A stretch of DNA of 64,000 bases, taken from positions 5,307,501 to 5,371,500 of the forward strand of contig NC_080568.1 of NCBI RefSeq assembly GCF_030253575.1. The letters are read 5' to 3'. Under the pieces are notes generated by a model, which saw only the letters and a list, made by a program, of their open reading frames with translations, searched no databases and was not told the DNA's origin. Both the position numbers and the translations under genes were made by a program. Below, one piece after another: positions 1 through 12,200 of the stretch (its first letter is position 1; each line of letters begins with the position of its first letter). The DNA comes from Rhododendron vialii (Eukaryota > Streptophyta > Magnoliopsida > Ericales > Ericaceae).

Positions 1-204
1 AACAATTTGGATTATTTGTGTGGGACCCAAAAGTGTACGTTTTTTTTACAATTCGCTTTCGGTACCACTATCATAATTGTAGATAAAATCATCAAAAAAA
101 AAAAAATTGTGCTTAATGCATAGCACGAGAGTACCGTGCTTGTTAATACCATCCCCATGGGTAGAAAGAGAAAAGAAAAGAAATATATATATATAAACAA
201 AGAC

Positions 205-1455
205 CTTCAGGTCAATTGGTGGTTGCATTAAAAAATCAAAGTGGTTAAGAGCAGAAACTATAATTTATAGGTAATTTGATAGAGATAAGGATGAAAGACC
301 AGTATATAAAAAGAAAAAGTTTATATGTATCGATGTACCTACAGTAGTTGAAAAATGAAAGGATCTTGTGCACGTAAATACAACGAAGTTCAACAATGAA
401 AACGCCAATCACACCCGGTAGAGTACAACTCATGTAAGAAACTCCATACTGGGAAGAATCTGGAGAAAAAAAATCTTATATGTTTTATAAATAATTTTCC
501 TCGATTTTTAGAACTTGAATCTTATATGTTCTTGAATCATTAAGAACTTGTTAATACCATCCTCATGTGTAGAAGAAAAAAATACAAAAACAAAGACTTC
601 TGGGTCAATTGGTGGTTGCATTAAAAAAATCAAGGTGGCCGAGAGCCGTAATTATATTCTATAGGCAGTGGCGGATCCAGAAATTTCAAACAGATGGGTC
701 ACCTTTCGATCATAAACGTAATAAAAATACTCATAATCTAATATAAAGAAAAATGCATTCAAAAAAATATAACAGAATAAAAAAATGAATGTACTATTGT
801 TTTTACATTTTCAATAGATCATTTATGACATTTTTATTTGAGTAATTGGTAGAATTGTATGATTTGGCTTTGTAGTACTACAACTTGTTAAGTCTTGAAT
901 TATCTGGTTCAAGTCCTACCAGGAGCCAATTTTGCAGAATTCTTTTTTTCTAGGCGTAAAAAGAAATAGTCAAATGGCAATACCCAGTTTCGAACACAAG
1001 ACCTTTCTAGTGGGAAACTAGAGTCCGTACAACTTGATCTAGGTGTACATTATGTTATATTATGACTAGTTTAATATATAATACATCCTGTTGTGATTCA
1101 CACAAAAAAAATGCATTGCGTTGGATCCGACCCTGTCTATAGGTAGCATAATAGAAATAAGGACAAAAGGCCAGTATATAAAAAGAAGAGGTTTATGCGA
1201 ACAGAAAAGCTTTATGTGTATAGATTATAGATGTACCTACACCAGTTGAAAATGGAAGACTCTTGTGCACATGTACAAAACAAAAGTCCGACAATGAAAA
1301 CGTCAAACAACCCATGTAAAGAAACTCACATAATGGAAGAATATGGCAAAATACAACCCATGTAAAGAAACTCACACAATGGAAGAATATGGCAAAATCT
1401 TACATGTTTAGTCAAATTATATATTTTCCTCGATGTTTAGAACTTGAATCATTAA
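205..1455. repeat. Old tandem duplication, second copy interrupted
   Basis: Two diverged direct copies lie side by side, about 205-535 and 596-1455. Both start with GGTCAATTGGTGGTTGCATT, then CCAGTATATAAAAAGAA, then GATGTACCTACA, and end near CCTCGAT, TTTAGAACTTGAATC. Copy 2 is longer because a hAT-like element sits inside it (666-1135) and because a segment of about 45 bp, beginning CCCATGTAAAGAAACTCACA, is repeated near 1310-1400. The short ORFs here are not conserved between the copies, so I see no gene. Confidence 0.8.
666..1135. mobile_element. Non-autonomous hAT-like element with 8-bp TSD
   Basis: The element starts CAGTGGCGGATCC and ends GGATCCGACCCTG, which gives imperfect 13-bp terminal inverted repeats (TIRs). 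It is flanked by a perfect 8-bp direct repeat TCTATAGG at 658-665 and 1136-1143. TIRs starting CAG and 8-bp duplications are typical of hAT elements. At 470 bp with no transposase ORF it must have been moved in trans. A stretch near 910-935 resembles a tRNA T-arm, but no tRNA fold is evident. Confidence 0.85.
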
Positions 1456-1472
1456 TTTCTGAAATAAATGTT

Positions 1473-1480
<8 letters not shown>

Positions 1481-1507
<27 letters not shown>
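1481..1507. repeat. (TA)n microsatellite
   Basis: About 13 perfect TA units. Confidence 0.95.
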
Positions 1508-2679
1508 CTTGTTAATTGCCTCAAGTATTTGTTGAATTTACTAACATTGTGCCCAGAGAGCTCGGGCACACTGGGAAAGACTAGGGCTTTGAATTTGAGA
1601 AGGTAGGGGTAAGTTCTGAATAAAATTTGAAAGATTTGATCAACCACTTACGCATATCTAATGGACCAATGGATCTGATTTTTTGCAGGGATACTCTTAG
1701 GTAACATTGACTAGGAGAAAAACTTGTTTATGGTGAGACCGAATTATCCTTTTTATTTTTTCCTCTATGCTATCTTTTCAACTCCTTTTATTTTTCCAGG
1801 TCTTTCAACTTTTGCGAGTTTAACCCAAAAAAAAAAAAAAAACCCTCCTATGGTGACTCCATATCAGCCACCGAAATGGTAAAAGCAAGTTATTGTTTAT
1901 TTCGTTGAACTCTAAGCAAGAAAAGGAAAGGAGGAAAAGAGCTAGAGAGGCTAAAACCGCTGAAGCTTGGAAAAACAAATGGAAGAGTATGTAGCACTTC
2001 TTTTAATAACTAAATACTTATACATTCCAAAACAAGCTATTAACCAGATTATAATCCAAAAGTTTACACTTTTGGCTTATTGTTTGGGCAAATGTTATAT
2101 TTTTTGAAACTTTTTTTATATTTAGTTCTTTTACTTTTATGTTTTCTCTCATCAAAACAAAATATGAAGTAAATTCTCTTGATCAAAAGTTTCAAAAAAA
2201 AATCACGAAAGCCGAAGAATAAATAAACTATTAGTCAAGAAAGTCCAAACGGACTCTTAATTAGCATACTAATAATTTTAAAAAAGAGGAATGTTACCGA
2301 TTGAAACTTTGTAAGGGAGAAAGTGTTTAGGTTTGATTCAATAGCTTCTCTTCTTTTTTCTAATTTATATGTGATAATTAAGTTTGCTGAAATTATATTC
2401 CAAAAATTCACGAGAGAACACGAGCAAACATTTTTTTCAAATAAGTTTTGTGTTTATTTGGTAAATTCTTTTAACTCTTAGGTTTTTGTTTGCTGGGTAG
2501 CTAGGGCAGTTTCGTCACATAAAAAAAGGTTTATCTTTCCAAAACGTAATTGATTACTCTACCATTGTTTGTGTTACATTCCCTTTGGAAGTGGAGTAAT
2601 GTGGAGCAATTAATGCGCTTTTATCATATGTCCCTAGGGCCTAGGACATACATTAACAAAAACCTATTTATTTGTCTCT
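1508..2679. other. Intergenic, no gene recognised
   Basis: AT-rich spacer without a convincing ORF. A short motif at about 1547-1590 (CCCAGAGAGCTCGGGCACACT region) recurs in diverged form at 61979-62020, so part of it is probably an old repeat. Confidence 0.6.
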
Positions 2680-2840
2680 TGGTCATTGCCGGCTATTTAG
2701 CTTATTTTTATGTTTTATGTCTTGGTCATTGACTCATTGCCAGCCATTTAGCTTATTTTTGTTAATCAGAGAGAGATGACCATAGCTTTAATCTCTCTTA
2801 GAAGTTGAATCTGGTGAAGAACACAACCCACTGGTGAGGA
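2680..2840. repeat. Segment shared with the NLR-fragment upstream region
   Basis: The phrase TTGGTCATTGCCGGCTAT, then TTTTTGTTAATCAGAGAGAG, GACCATAGCTTT, TAGAAGTTGAATCTGG and GAAGAACACAACCCAC, recurs in the same order at 51040-51150, upstream of the truncated NLR gene. The shared block lies about 430 bp beyond the stop codon of the ABCC gene. It may be a remnant of an NLR upstream region or a dispersed repeat. Confidence 0.7.
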
Positions 2841-2867
2841 TTTTACTGCAGAGAGGTCTTATGGTCA

Positions 2868-3170
2868 TTAATTTGCTTCTCTAAAAGGTGATCTTTGTAG
2901 AGGGTCAAGAATACCCGAACACGTGCCACACCTCCCAAATTGACATGTGAAACGAGAGGAAAGAAATGACTCGGGCCCACTCGACCGTGGGGGCCCGTTC
3001 AACCGCAGGGTCCAACCGGGGGGCAATCGGTTGGACGGGAGGGGACAGGAATGGATAAACCACCGCAACAACACTACTCGCATATAGTGAGGTTTGAACC
3101 CAATACCTCTCAGTTGGGTAAACGGCCCTAGTCGAGAGTACAGTAAATACAAGACACCTCACGAAAGTAA
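2868..3170. other. Unassigned GC-rich segment downstream of the ABCC gene
   Basis: This stretch is clearly richer in G and C than its surroundings. Its minus strand contains GGGTTCAAACC, which looks like an RNA polymerase III B box, so a tRNA-derived SINE relic is possible, but I could not place an A box at the right spacing. The overlapping ORFs resemble no family I know. Part may serve as the 3' untranslated region of the ABCC gene. Confidence 0.3.
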
Positions 3171-3266
3171 ATATGAAATTTCTTTCTTCTTCTTCTTCCC
3201 CTTCTTATTCTATTTTCAGTTTTCTTTCACATTCTCCAGTAATGAATATTAGAACTCTGCATACAG

Positions 3267-6200
3267 TTAGTTCTTCCTGCAGCTGGACCAATATTCGGCG
3301 ACAAGCTTAGAGAACGACGAATCAGTTTCCATAAGCTTTGAAGGCTCATCATATTCCACAAGTTCCCCTGCAAAATCACAAGATGCACAAACTAGTTTCA
3401 TTTGACTAATCCAACACTGCCTTAGTGGAGGCTTCAGAAATTTGGGCGGCTTCAGAAATTTGTGGCAGAGTGTTTAGAAATTACCTTAACTCTACTAGTT
3501 GATTTATTAACCAATAATATATGTACAAAATTTCATAATTTAGTGTAAATAGTGCGGTCAAAAAGTATAACCTCTATTCTATAAAAATTAACTACGAGGT
3601 GAAATGAGAACTGGAAAATGTATACTATATTTATTTTACAAAAATTTAATTTTTGTTGAAAGTTGTCGTATTGCGTACTAGATAGTGTTTCGAGAATGCA
3701 GGGGGTAAAATTTTACACTTGTACTTGATGAGTTCTCATGTTTTGTGTCAACGTTTAACAAACATATTAATCTACTAAAACCCTTTTAAAAGAAATAGTA
3801 GCGAGTATGTTAGGGCTGATATTCTAAAAAATATGTTGTTTTTTAGGAGGACACGATGAGATTTTTTATCGTAGTCTTTAAGTTCCAAGGAATAGTATTC
3901 AAGTTAACAGGGTTTTGCAACGTAGTTGAAATTTTTTTTTAAACTCATGCCCATAATTCTATAAGCTTACTAAACAAAAAAAAGAAGAAGAAGTAATACA
4001 GTAGTTATTGTCATGAATACAAAATTAACACATTTAAACCATCGACAATAAAGATGGAGAGAGAAGGCAAAGCATAATTCTTACCCTATAAATTCTTCTT
4101 TCTTTTTTTCCTTTCTTTTTTTCAATTTTTTTCATTATGATTGTGAGTTTTATTTGAGGTAATGTGCTAGGTGTTCAAATAAAAATTATCTGAATTGATG
4201 GGCTGCAATTGAGTTTTGGTTGAGTGTTTAATTGGTTTTGGGTTGGGTGTCCAATTTTTTATTTCTTTTTGGGTTAGGTGTTCAGGATTATTAGAATTGA
4301 GTGTTCATTGACATTTTGATTGAGTGTTCAAAGTAAGTTAGCCCAAAAATTATACATGTATTCTAAGCAAAAAAAATAAAAAATTTAAATGTTCAGTTGA
4401 CCATGGAACCACAAAAGTAGAGCCGCCTTGCCGCCTCAGAGTCACTTCAAAAAGTAATACCCGAGTTTCCCGCATTGTAAACAGATAACTAGGAGAAAAA
4501 AGCATAACGATAAGTCTATAGATACAAGGGTTTGGTCCAGGACCTCCAGGTGCTTGGAAGGTAACCTTGGCACTCGGTTATCAGAAAAAGAAAGTTTACA
4601 AAATAAAAATGTGTTGCTCACAAAATGGATCAAGGACTGAGTGCGGACGTGCTAGGATTTGTCGCGTCTAACGTAAGGATTTTCTGACTTCGTAACCGTA
4701 CGAGCGAATGTGCTGCAAACCTAAGGGCTAGATTGCAATGATGATTCGTGGTTTTGCCACAACGAGCGTGAACTTAGCTATTTCCTAACCGTGTAGGAAA
4801 GAGAGCAACGTAAGATAAAGAAAAACTTTATGATGTCGGAATAATAAAGTTGGGTACAAAAAAAAGTAAAACCCAAATTACTTGATGAAGTAATTGAGTG
4901 AATGCTGGAAAAGTAAATATAGCTGCTTCGCTGGGAAGACTTTGGTTTAAGCGTTGGGAAGCGGGGGGGCTGCTGCCTCCAAGGGGACAACAACGTGCTG
5001 CTGTGCTCCGTTTGTGGGCCCACCCCGGTCTCACTCCGATGATCGGAAGCGTTCACTTTATAGAGCTCGTCGAGTAGAATAACTGTGCAAAAAATCAGCT
5101 TAATTGGATAACATTAAGTGCCTGATCGAAACCTTTTTATCTTGAAAAGAATGGATCTGAAACACTGGATCAAATCCACTGTAACCCATGAACCGAGAGT
5201 TATATGGGCTCCGATCAGGCACTTAATGATATCCAATTAAGCTGATTTTTTGCATAGTTGTTCTACTCGACGAGCTCTACAAAGTGAACGCTTCCGATCA
5301 TTAGAGCGAGACTGGGGGTGGGTCCACAAACGGGGCACGGCAGCAGCCCCCCCTCCCCCCCTTCCTAAGCGTTGGACTTGATTGGTGTGAAAACCCTTTT
5401 TTTTTTTCCTTGTGAACTTGTATTTTTAGGCAAAGAGCATCCACGATTCTGCATGTAAGGGCACTCGTTGCCCTCCTCTCGTGATGCCAAGTGTCCTTTA
5501 TAACTTTCATTTCATGGGATCATGGGGTAGTGGGCGGTTATAAGAAGTAAATAAAATTTATCCACGTGCCCATTCCTAATTATGGGTAGTTAGGCCCCGT
5601 TCCGGAACGTTAAAAAAGTCCTTATTTTTTAAGAAAGCAATTTCAAGCTAAAAAATTATGAATTTATTGAAATCTAAAAATATGCAATATGGATCTTGTT
5701 TGAAAGATCTCATCGAGATCTTTTATACGATGCAAAAAATATTTTTTATTTACATTATTTTTGAGTTTGAAAATGTGAAATAAGCTGCTTATTTTTTAAG
5801 AAGATTTTTGAAACGGAACCTTAGAAAGATAGTGGGCCTCCTCTACTTCCTTTTTTTGGGGGTTTGCAAGCATCATTGGCCATTTGACCTAGTCAAAGAG
5901 CCTTTTAATAAACAATAATAAATTAACCAACGTCCTTTTTTCATGGGATAGTTCCAGAAGATTTAATCATAGTTCCTAGCAATGGGCTTAAAAATAGAAG
6001 GCCTTTGCTCTCATCATACAAACCGAATGGGCCTCAATTTGGCTCGTAAATAATATGACCCATCGCCCATAATTTCAAGTTATATCCAGATTGAGCTAAA
6101 ATTAACCGGGCCTAGTTAACATTTTTGGCCCATTAATTTTAATTCAATCCATTCCTGTTTTGAGGCCCATTTAATTAAATTTCAATTAAATGGCTTTCCA

Positions 6201-9200
6201 GCGCTCGTCAAGGACTGGGTGTAAACACAATTGACCTCTAGAGTAGAGTACTGCTGTTTTGGCAGCAGTACATAGATTTGGGTTGAAGCCCATGGTCATT
6301 TGGGAAGAACATGATGCTATTGAAGTGCCCGTATGTGGTTTATTTTATTTTGTAGTATCTATCTATATATGTTTGCGGAAAAAATAAAGAAGCCTTCACG
6401 TATTTCTTAAATATGAGGAAAACAAGCATACCGAAAGAAAGAACCATGACCATGTCGCTGTCGGTGACGGTTGGAACTCTGTGAGCCACAGTTATCACGG
6501 TGCAACCTGAAAATTCCTCCCTAATAATGGTCTGTAGAATTGCATCAGTCGCCGAGTCAATGGAGGCGGTAGCTTCATCTAGAACTAGAATTCTATTTCT
6601 TTTCAGAAGGACTCTCCCAAGACAAAAGAGCTGTCGTTGCCCTGCACTCCAGTTCTCACCTTCATCACTCACTGCAAACATAGACCAAAAGGACATGGTC
6701 TTCAGTTGTTAATTATAGACATGTACTTAACAAATCTAGGTTTGTGTGTGAAACAAAATTACACTGAACAATGAACTCATTCTAACCTTTAAGGTTCATA
6801 TTGCATCATTGTCCCGAGAAAGAAAGGTCACAAATTATTTCGACGGTTTATTTGAGTCATTCTTCATTTAAATTGCTTCACAAGATTTTGAATTGTACTT
6901 GCCTGAAGAATCTAGTAAGTTGGGAAGACTGCTGATGGTAGCCTTGAGTTGGCACTTCTCTAGAGCCTGAAAATAAAAAATTGTTCGGACTGTAAACATG
7001 TACATTATGAAAGAAGATTGATCAAAATCTACAGAACCGGATAATTGACAAGGCAAATGTCATCAATGAGATACATGGAGACAACTTAGAATTTATTGGC
7101 TCTACCTTCCATATCTCATCATCAGAATAAAGGCCTGAAGGATCCAAGTTTGTTCGAACACTTCCCCTGAAAAGTGTTGGCTCCTGAGGAATGATGCTAA
7201 GTTTCATTCTCAGATCCTTGAGACCTATGGAGCAAATGTCAAGCCCATCAATAAGAATTTTCCCACTTTCCGGCTCTACCAAGCGAAATAAAGCACTTAT
7301 GAGGGTTGTTTTGCCACTTCCGGTCCTTCCAACAACTCCTACTCTAGCCCCTTCTCTGAAAGTGCAAGTGATTCCCTTCAGAACTAACGGAGCATTTTGC
7401 CTGTATCTTATCTGAAAACAAGAAATGAACCGGGCGACTTAAGAACCATCAGTGAATTGAGCTAGCTAATACATAATAAAAGTTTTAGAAGCATTCGTCA
7501 ACATGAGAGATAAGTGGGTTTAAACCATCGCTGGAGCTTCTGAGATAACTTGTTTGGACATCTCCAATTAGGAGAGGAGACTTGGATACCGCACTGACTG
7601 ACTACCATTTCCAATTAGGTGAGAACACAGAGAGATCAAGACACGAATCAGTAGGTACATTTCCACCCTTCCCCACGAAGACATCTAAAACATTTCACCA
7701 ACTACTATCTCCATACTCATCAAAACCACTTCTTCTTGCATTTGCATGAAGCTCATCAAATCAAAAACATATTATATGGAGTAATAAAGTTCTCTTACCT
7801 TGAGATCCTGTAACTCTATCTTCCCTTCGGAAGGCCATGAAAATGGTGGCCTTTTGTCCTCCACAATTGCCGGAGGCTCGGGAGGTATGTTCAAGAACTG
7901 TTTGATCCTTTCCACTGAAATGATATAATTACAAAGGCTGCTGTACCATTGAGTAAAAAACACTTGTGCAAAGGTCAGAACCAGAGCATAAGAAAGGGAA
8001 AGTCCAACAAGACCTGCAAAAAATGTACACATTTGAAGAATGTGAAAACAGTGATGCTAATTGATATACTTGAATTGTTGTAGTGGATGGTACTAGTTTA
8101 CCTGGAGCCATACCCCCCTTTGGAAGAAAAATCAGGAGGAACGCAGCGGTGAATAAAGTCAGATTTTGTAGCCCTTCCACTCTTAAATTTAACCACTCCA
8201 AGGACACATTGGAGTAAAGGAAAAGTTTTGCATCCGTGTCAATGAGCTTTAGGTAGTTCTGGAAGAACCTCTCTGCCATGTTAAATGCTCTTATAGTTAC
8301 CACTCCAAGTGATGTCTCTGCTGCATAACTCATGACAGGAGCTTTTGTTGTTCCATTGATTCGCATCAGTTCCCTTGCAGAAGCTATATAATATCTCTGC
8401 AGTTGAATAAATGAACAATACATTTGTATCGTACTAAACCTTCTCCCCTCGATCAATGAAGACTACAATGGATACTATAATCAAAGTGAAAACAGACCCA
8501 CCTGAACATAACTAGAAGCCACTGTAGCAAAGGCTGCCACAATGAGAACTTGCCATGTTACAGAGGCCATAACGATAACAATAATTAAAACCTCTAGCGC
8601 AGAAGCATAAACAAAGGCAATGGCGATAGGTATGTCAAAATCCAATGTGCTCAAATCAGATGAAGCCTGAAAACCAATAACGGAGAGCATGCAAAATAAG
8701 CAACTGTTCATAGCATGTATTACACCTCACAGAGTGCATAAAGCACTATGGCAACAAAGAGACTCTTACTCTGGTCAAAATCCGCCCGACTGGGGTAGAA
8801 TCAAAGAAGAGCATGGGGGCAGTGAAAATGGAGTCAATGAAGGATGAGAAGAAGGATTTAGAAGCTTTTAATCCCAGACGAGCAGTTAAATAAGCCCTCA
8901 GATACACAAAGACAGCACTTATTGTTGAAATTATGGTGTAAACTCCAATGAAGATGGCACTGCTAATATTAGGTATTTGAATGGCAAATGCTAACCAATA
9001 ACTTGAGGCAGCCTGAAGAGTAAGAAAACCAATATGGGCTAGTATGCTCAAAGAGAGAACAGGTAAACCCTTTGCGATCACGATATAATCAAAAATTGGT
9101 TTCCACCCAACATTGCCTATTTCCTTCTCTTCTTCTTCTGTTAGCTGTACACCAGACAGACCTTTGACAGAAATATCCCCCTCACTATTTTCTTTAGTAA

Positions 9201-12200
9201 GGTAATGTCCTTTTGTCTCTTCCACCCTATCAATGTTTCCCTTCGAGGAGTTTTTGGTATTTTCATTAATTTCAGGATCCATAGCCGTAGCTGCATTTTT
9301 GTGAGCATTCACAAGCTGTTCAAATGCTGTCCCTGCCGTCAAGAGTTCCTCATAGCTTCCTGACTGAGTAACTTCTCCACCTTGTATGACCTAGAAAAGG
9401 GAAAAAAATATATGTATTGATAGGTCAATACGACAATTTACTCCATCTAACTTAGACTTGTTATGTCCATTTAGTACGCTACTTGGATTTGATACTTGTT
9501 AATTGCATTCAGGACACTCGGAACACGTGGATAACATTTGGAGATATAAGGGTATCCAAGCTTGCGGGTTACTACATGGTGCCAAATAAGGTCGATCAAA
9601 TAAATCAAGTGGCAAGCCGTATTAACCCGAGTTGAGGGTCGAAATTATCATGGGCCACCAAGTAGAGAAGCACCCAATCTAATTTCCATGAGGTCAAAGT
9701 TTACAGCATAAAAGCCATATACGTTGCACGTGGTTTGCGAGGGGATCTCTTTTCCCACGCAGCAAGAGGCCACGGGAGCGGCCGCGACCGGAGCAAAACC
9801 TGAAAGAAAAATGGATAGTAATGCTAGAATATCCCCTCTTGTATGAGGGTTACCGTATCCTCTTAGGAGTATAACATTACCACTCGAAAGCATAACATTA
9901 AATAAGCCGAAGGCATAGCACACTTTTTCAAAAATAACATAACATTTTTATTATATTATATATATTAGGCATAACGTTTTTCAAAACGACATAACATAAT
10001 CACTCGAAGGCATAACACTATGTTGTTTCCCTAAAAAAGTGTTATGCCATTATAACGATGTTCTCCTAAAATGGCATAACATAACCACTCGAAGGCATAA
10101 CATTAGACCATTCGGAGGCATAACTGAGGGATACCTTAGGTGTTCCCAAGAAAAATACCATGATCGGCTAAACTTCTCCGGCTAGGGTAACGAGGATATC
10201 TCTTCAAGTAGTATGATTGTATAGATTTTGAGGGGGGTTTTTTATTCAACTTTTGCTTGTGTGACTTGGATGATTCATATTTTCATGAGAGTTTTTATTC
10301 TTTCATTTTTTTGTATCGTATTTATATTCGCGATATTAAATACAGTCACACAATGGTTTTCAAGGGTTCGAGCTAGGCTTTGAGATAGTGTTTATATCCA
10401 TTTTTTGCACCAAATCATGGGCTAGCGCTAGAGGGCCATTTAATTAAATATTAAGTAAAGGGGCGATATTTAGGATTTTCTTGGGTAAAAATTAATGGAC
10501 CACATTAATTTTGTGATTTAGAACAAGGCCCAATCAAACTTTTGCTTGGAAGAGTTAAACTTTTCATTGGAAGATTTTTTTTAAAATCTAGAGCGTCCAT
10601 ACACATCTGAACAGTCAGAATTGGTTACACAACACACACAACGGTTGTGTGAGTATCATTTCCGTTAATCAAAATCCAAATGGCGCGAAACGTACCAAAT
10701 AATTTCCCCATTGAGATCAATTTAGGAGAACATGGGACACTTGTCCAAATGGCACTGGATGAAGAACATGGGACACTTGTCCACTTGTGGTGAAAGCGGG
10801 AAACTTGATTCAGACTTGGACCAGTGCAGTGTTTGCTAATAAGTACAAGATTGCAAGATGAAAAACAGGTCCAGCACCATACAAAGCTCAACAATTCTAT
10901 AAACTTTACTACTTTCATTAAAGTAGACTTGTCCAAATACCTTGTATTCACTGGCCTTCGTGCCACCTTTTACTTGTACCCTCAACTTTATTATTCCGAT
11001 ATAATGAAGTCAATTTCACGTATGTTCCTTTCTTTCCTATACGATTAGGAAATTCAAATTTCACAACCATTGTGGCAAACTACAAACAAACTTGTGATTT
11101 TTACCCTTTGGATCACACACAGTCGATCTACGAGCTGGAAGTCAAGATTCGCGGCATTACGTACAAGTCTTGGCATGCCCACTCTTAACTAATTAACACT
11201 TGCAAATGCTCTCGCGCCTTGCTTGTCGTACGTGTGTAAAAAACATGACTGTTCAGATAGACTATACGATGTGAGATGGGTTGTGCCGTTGATTAAGTCA
11301 TGTGAGACGATTCGTGCCGTGTTAAGATAGCCTATACTGAATACGAGTCTTGAGAATATTTTTGTGAATTATCGATAGAAATTGTTATCCTAACGGTGGT
11401 CTGGTAATTACAAGTTGAATGAAACCCTAGACTTTGTCATAATTAATTTACAAGGGGAGACTGAATCAGAAACCCTAGTCCCTTCTTTCTCCTATTTCCA
11501 AATCCTTTAATTCCTTCCTAGTTTAATTTTAGTTGAATCAAATCAAATCACAAATTCAACTTTCATCCCTTTCTAGAATTAAATTAGAAATTAATTGAAA
11601 GTATTGCGACTTAGCTTTTCGCTCCCTTCGAACGATCCTTGACTTATCCGCTATTCTTCGAATAATTGTTAATTCCTACTTCTAAAAATATATTTTTGTT
11701 CCAAAAAACGACAGACCACGTATTTTGCAAAAAGTGATGGAAAGCCAACATACATCAAAAGTGACTCTCGTTACCAGAATTTTGTGAACTTGAGAGAGAA
11801 ACTCCACTTGATGAGTTACTAGAATCACGGTCTTCTTCTGCAAGGCTGCCATAACACAGTCCTGCAGTTGCACCATTTTAAAGTCAGTGACACAGACAGC
11901 AAGAGTAAAGAATGTGAAATGAAGAGATGATAAATACGTGTTCATACTCGGCCTTACATTGAAAAGAGTTGCTGCTGTATGTGCATCAACTGCACTAAAA
12001 GGGTCGTCAAGGAGATATATATCAGCATCACTGTACACAGCTCGTGCAAGTTGGATTCTTTGTTTTTGTCCTCCACTCATGTTCAGCCCTCTCTGACCAA
12101 TCTCGGTGAGATCTCCATGGTCAAAATTGTTGATGTCCTCGTCCAGGGCACATGCTTTGACAGCCTTCTCGTATTTCGTTTCCTCCATTGGCTTTCCAGA

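Noticed and set aside
905..935. tRNA-like 3' half (GGTTCAAGTCCTACCAGGAG)
   Set aside because: No acceptor, D or anticodon arm could be matched; it lies inside the hAT-like element.
6340..6431. ABCC C-terminus as read through after VLSFG
   Set aside because: The frame runs into intron sequence; the family C-terminus ([10 protein letters not shown]...VAEYW) is found at 3367-3267 with the right phase.
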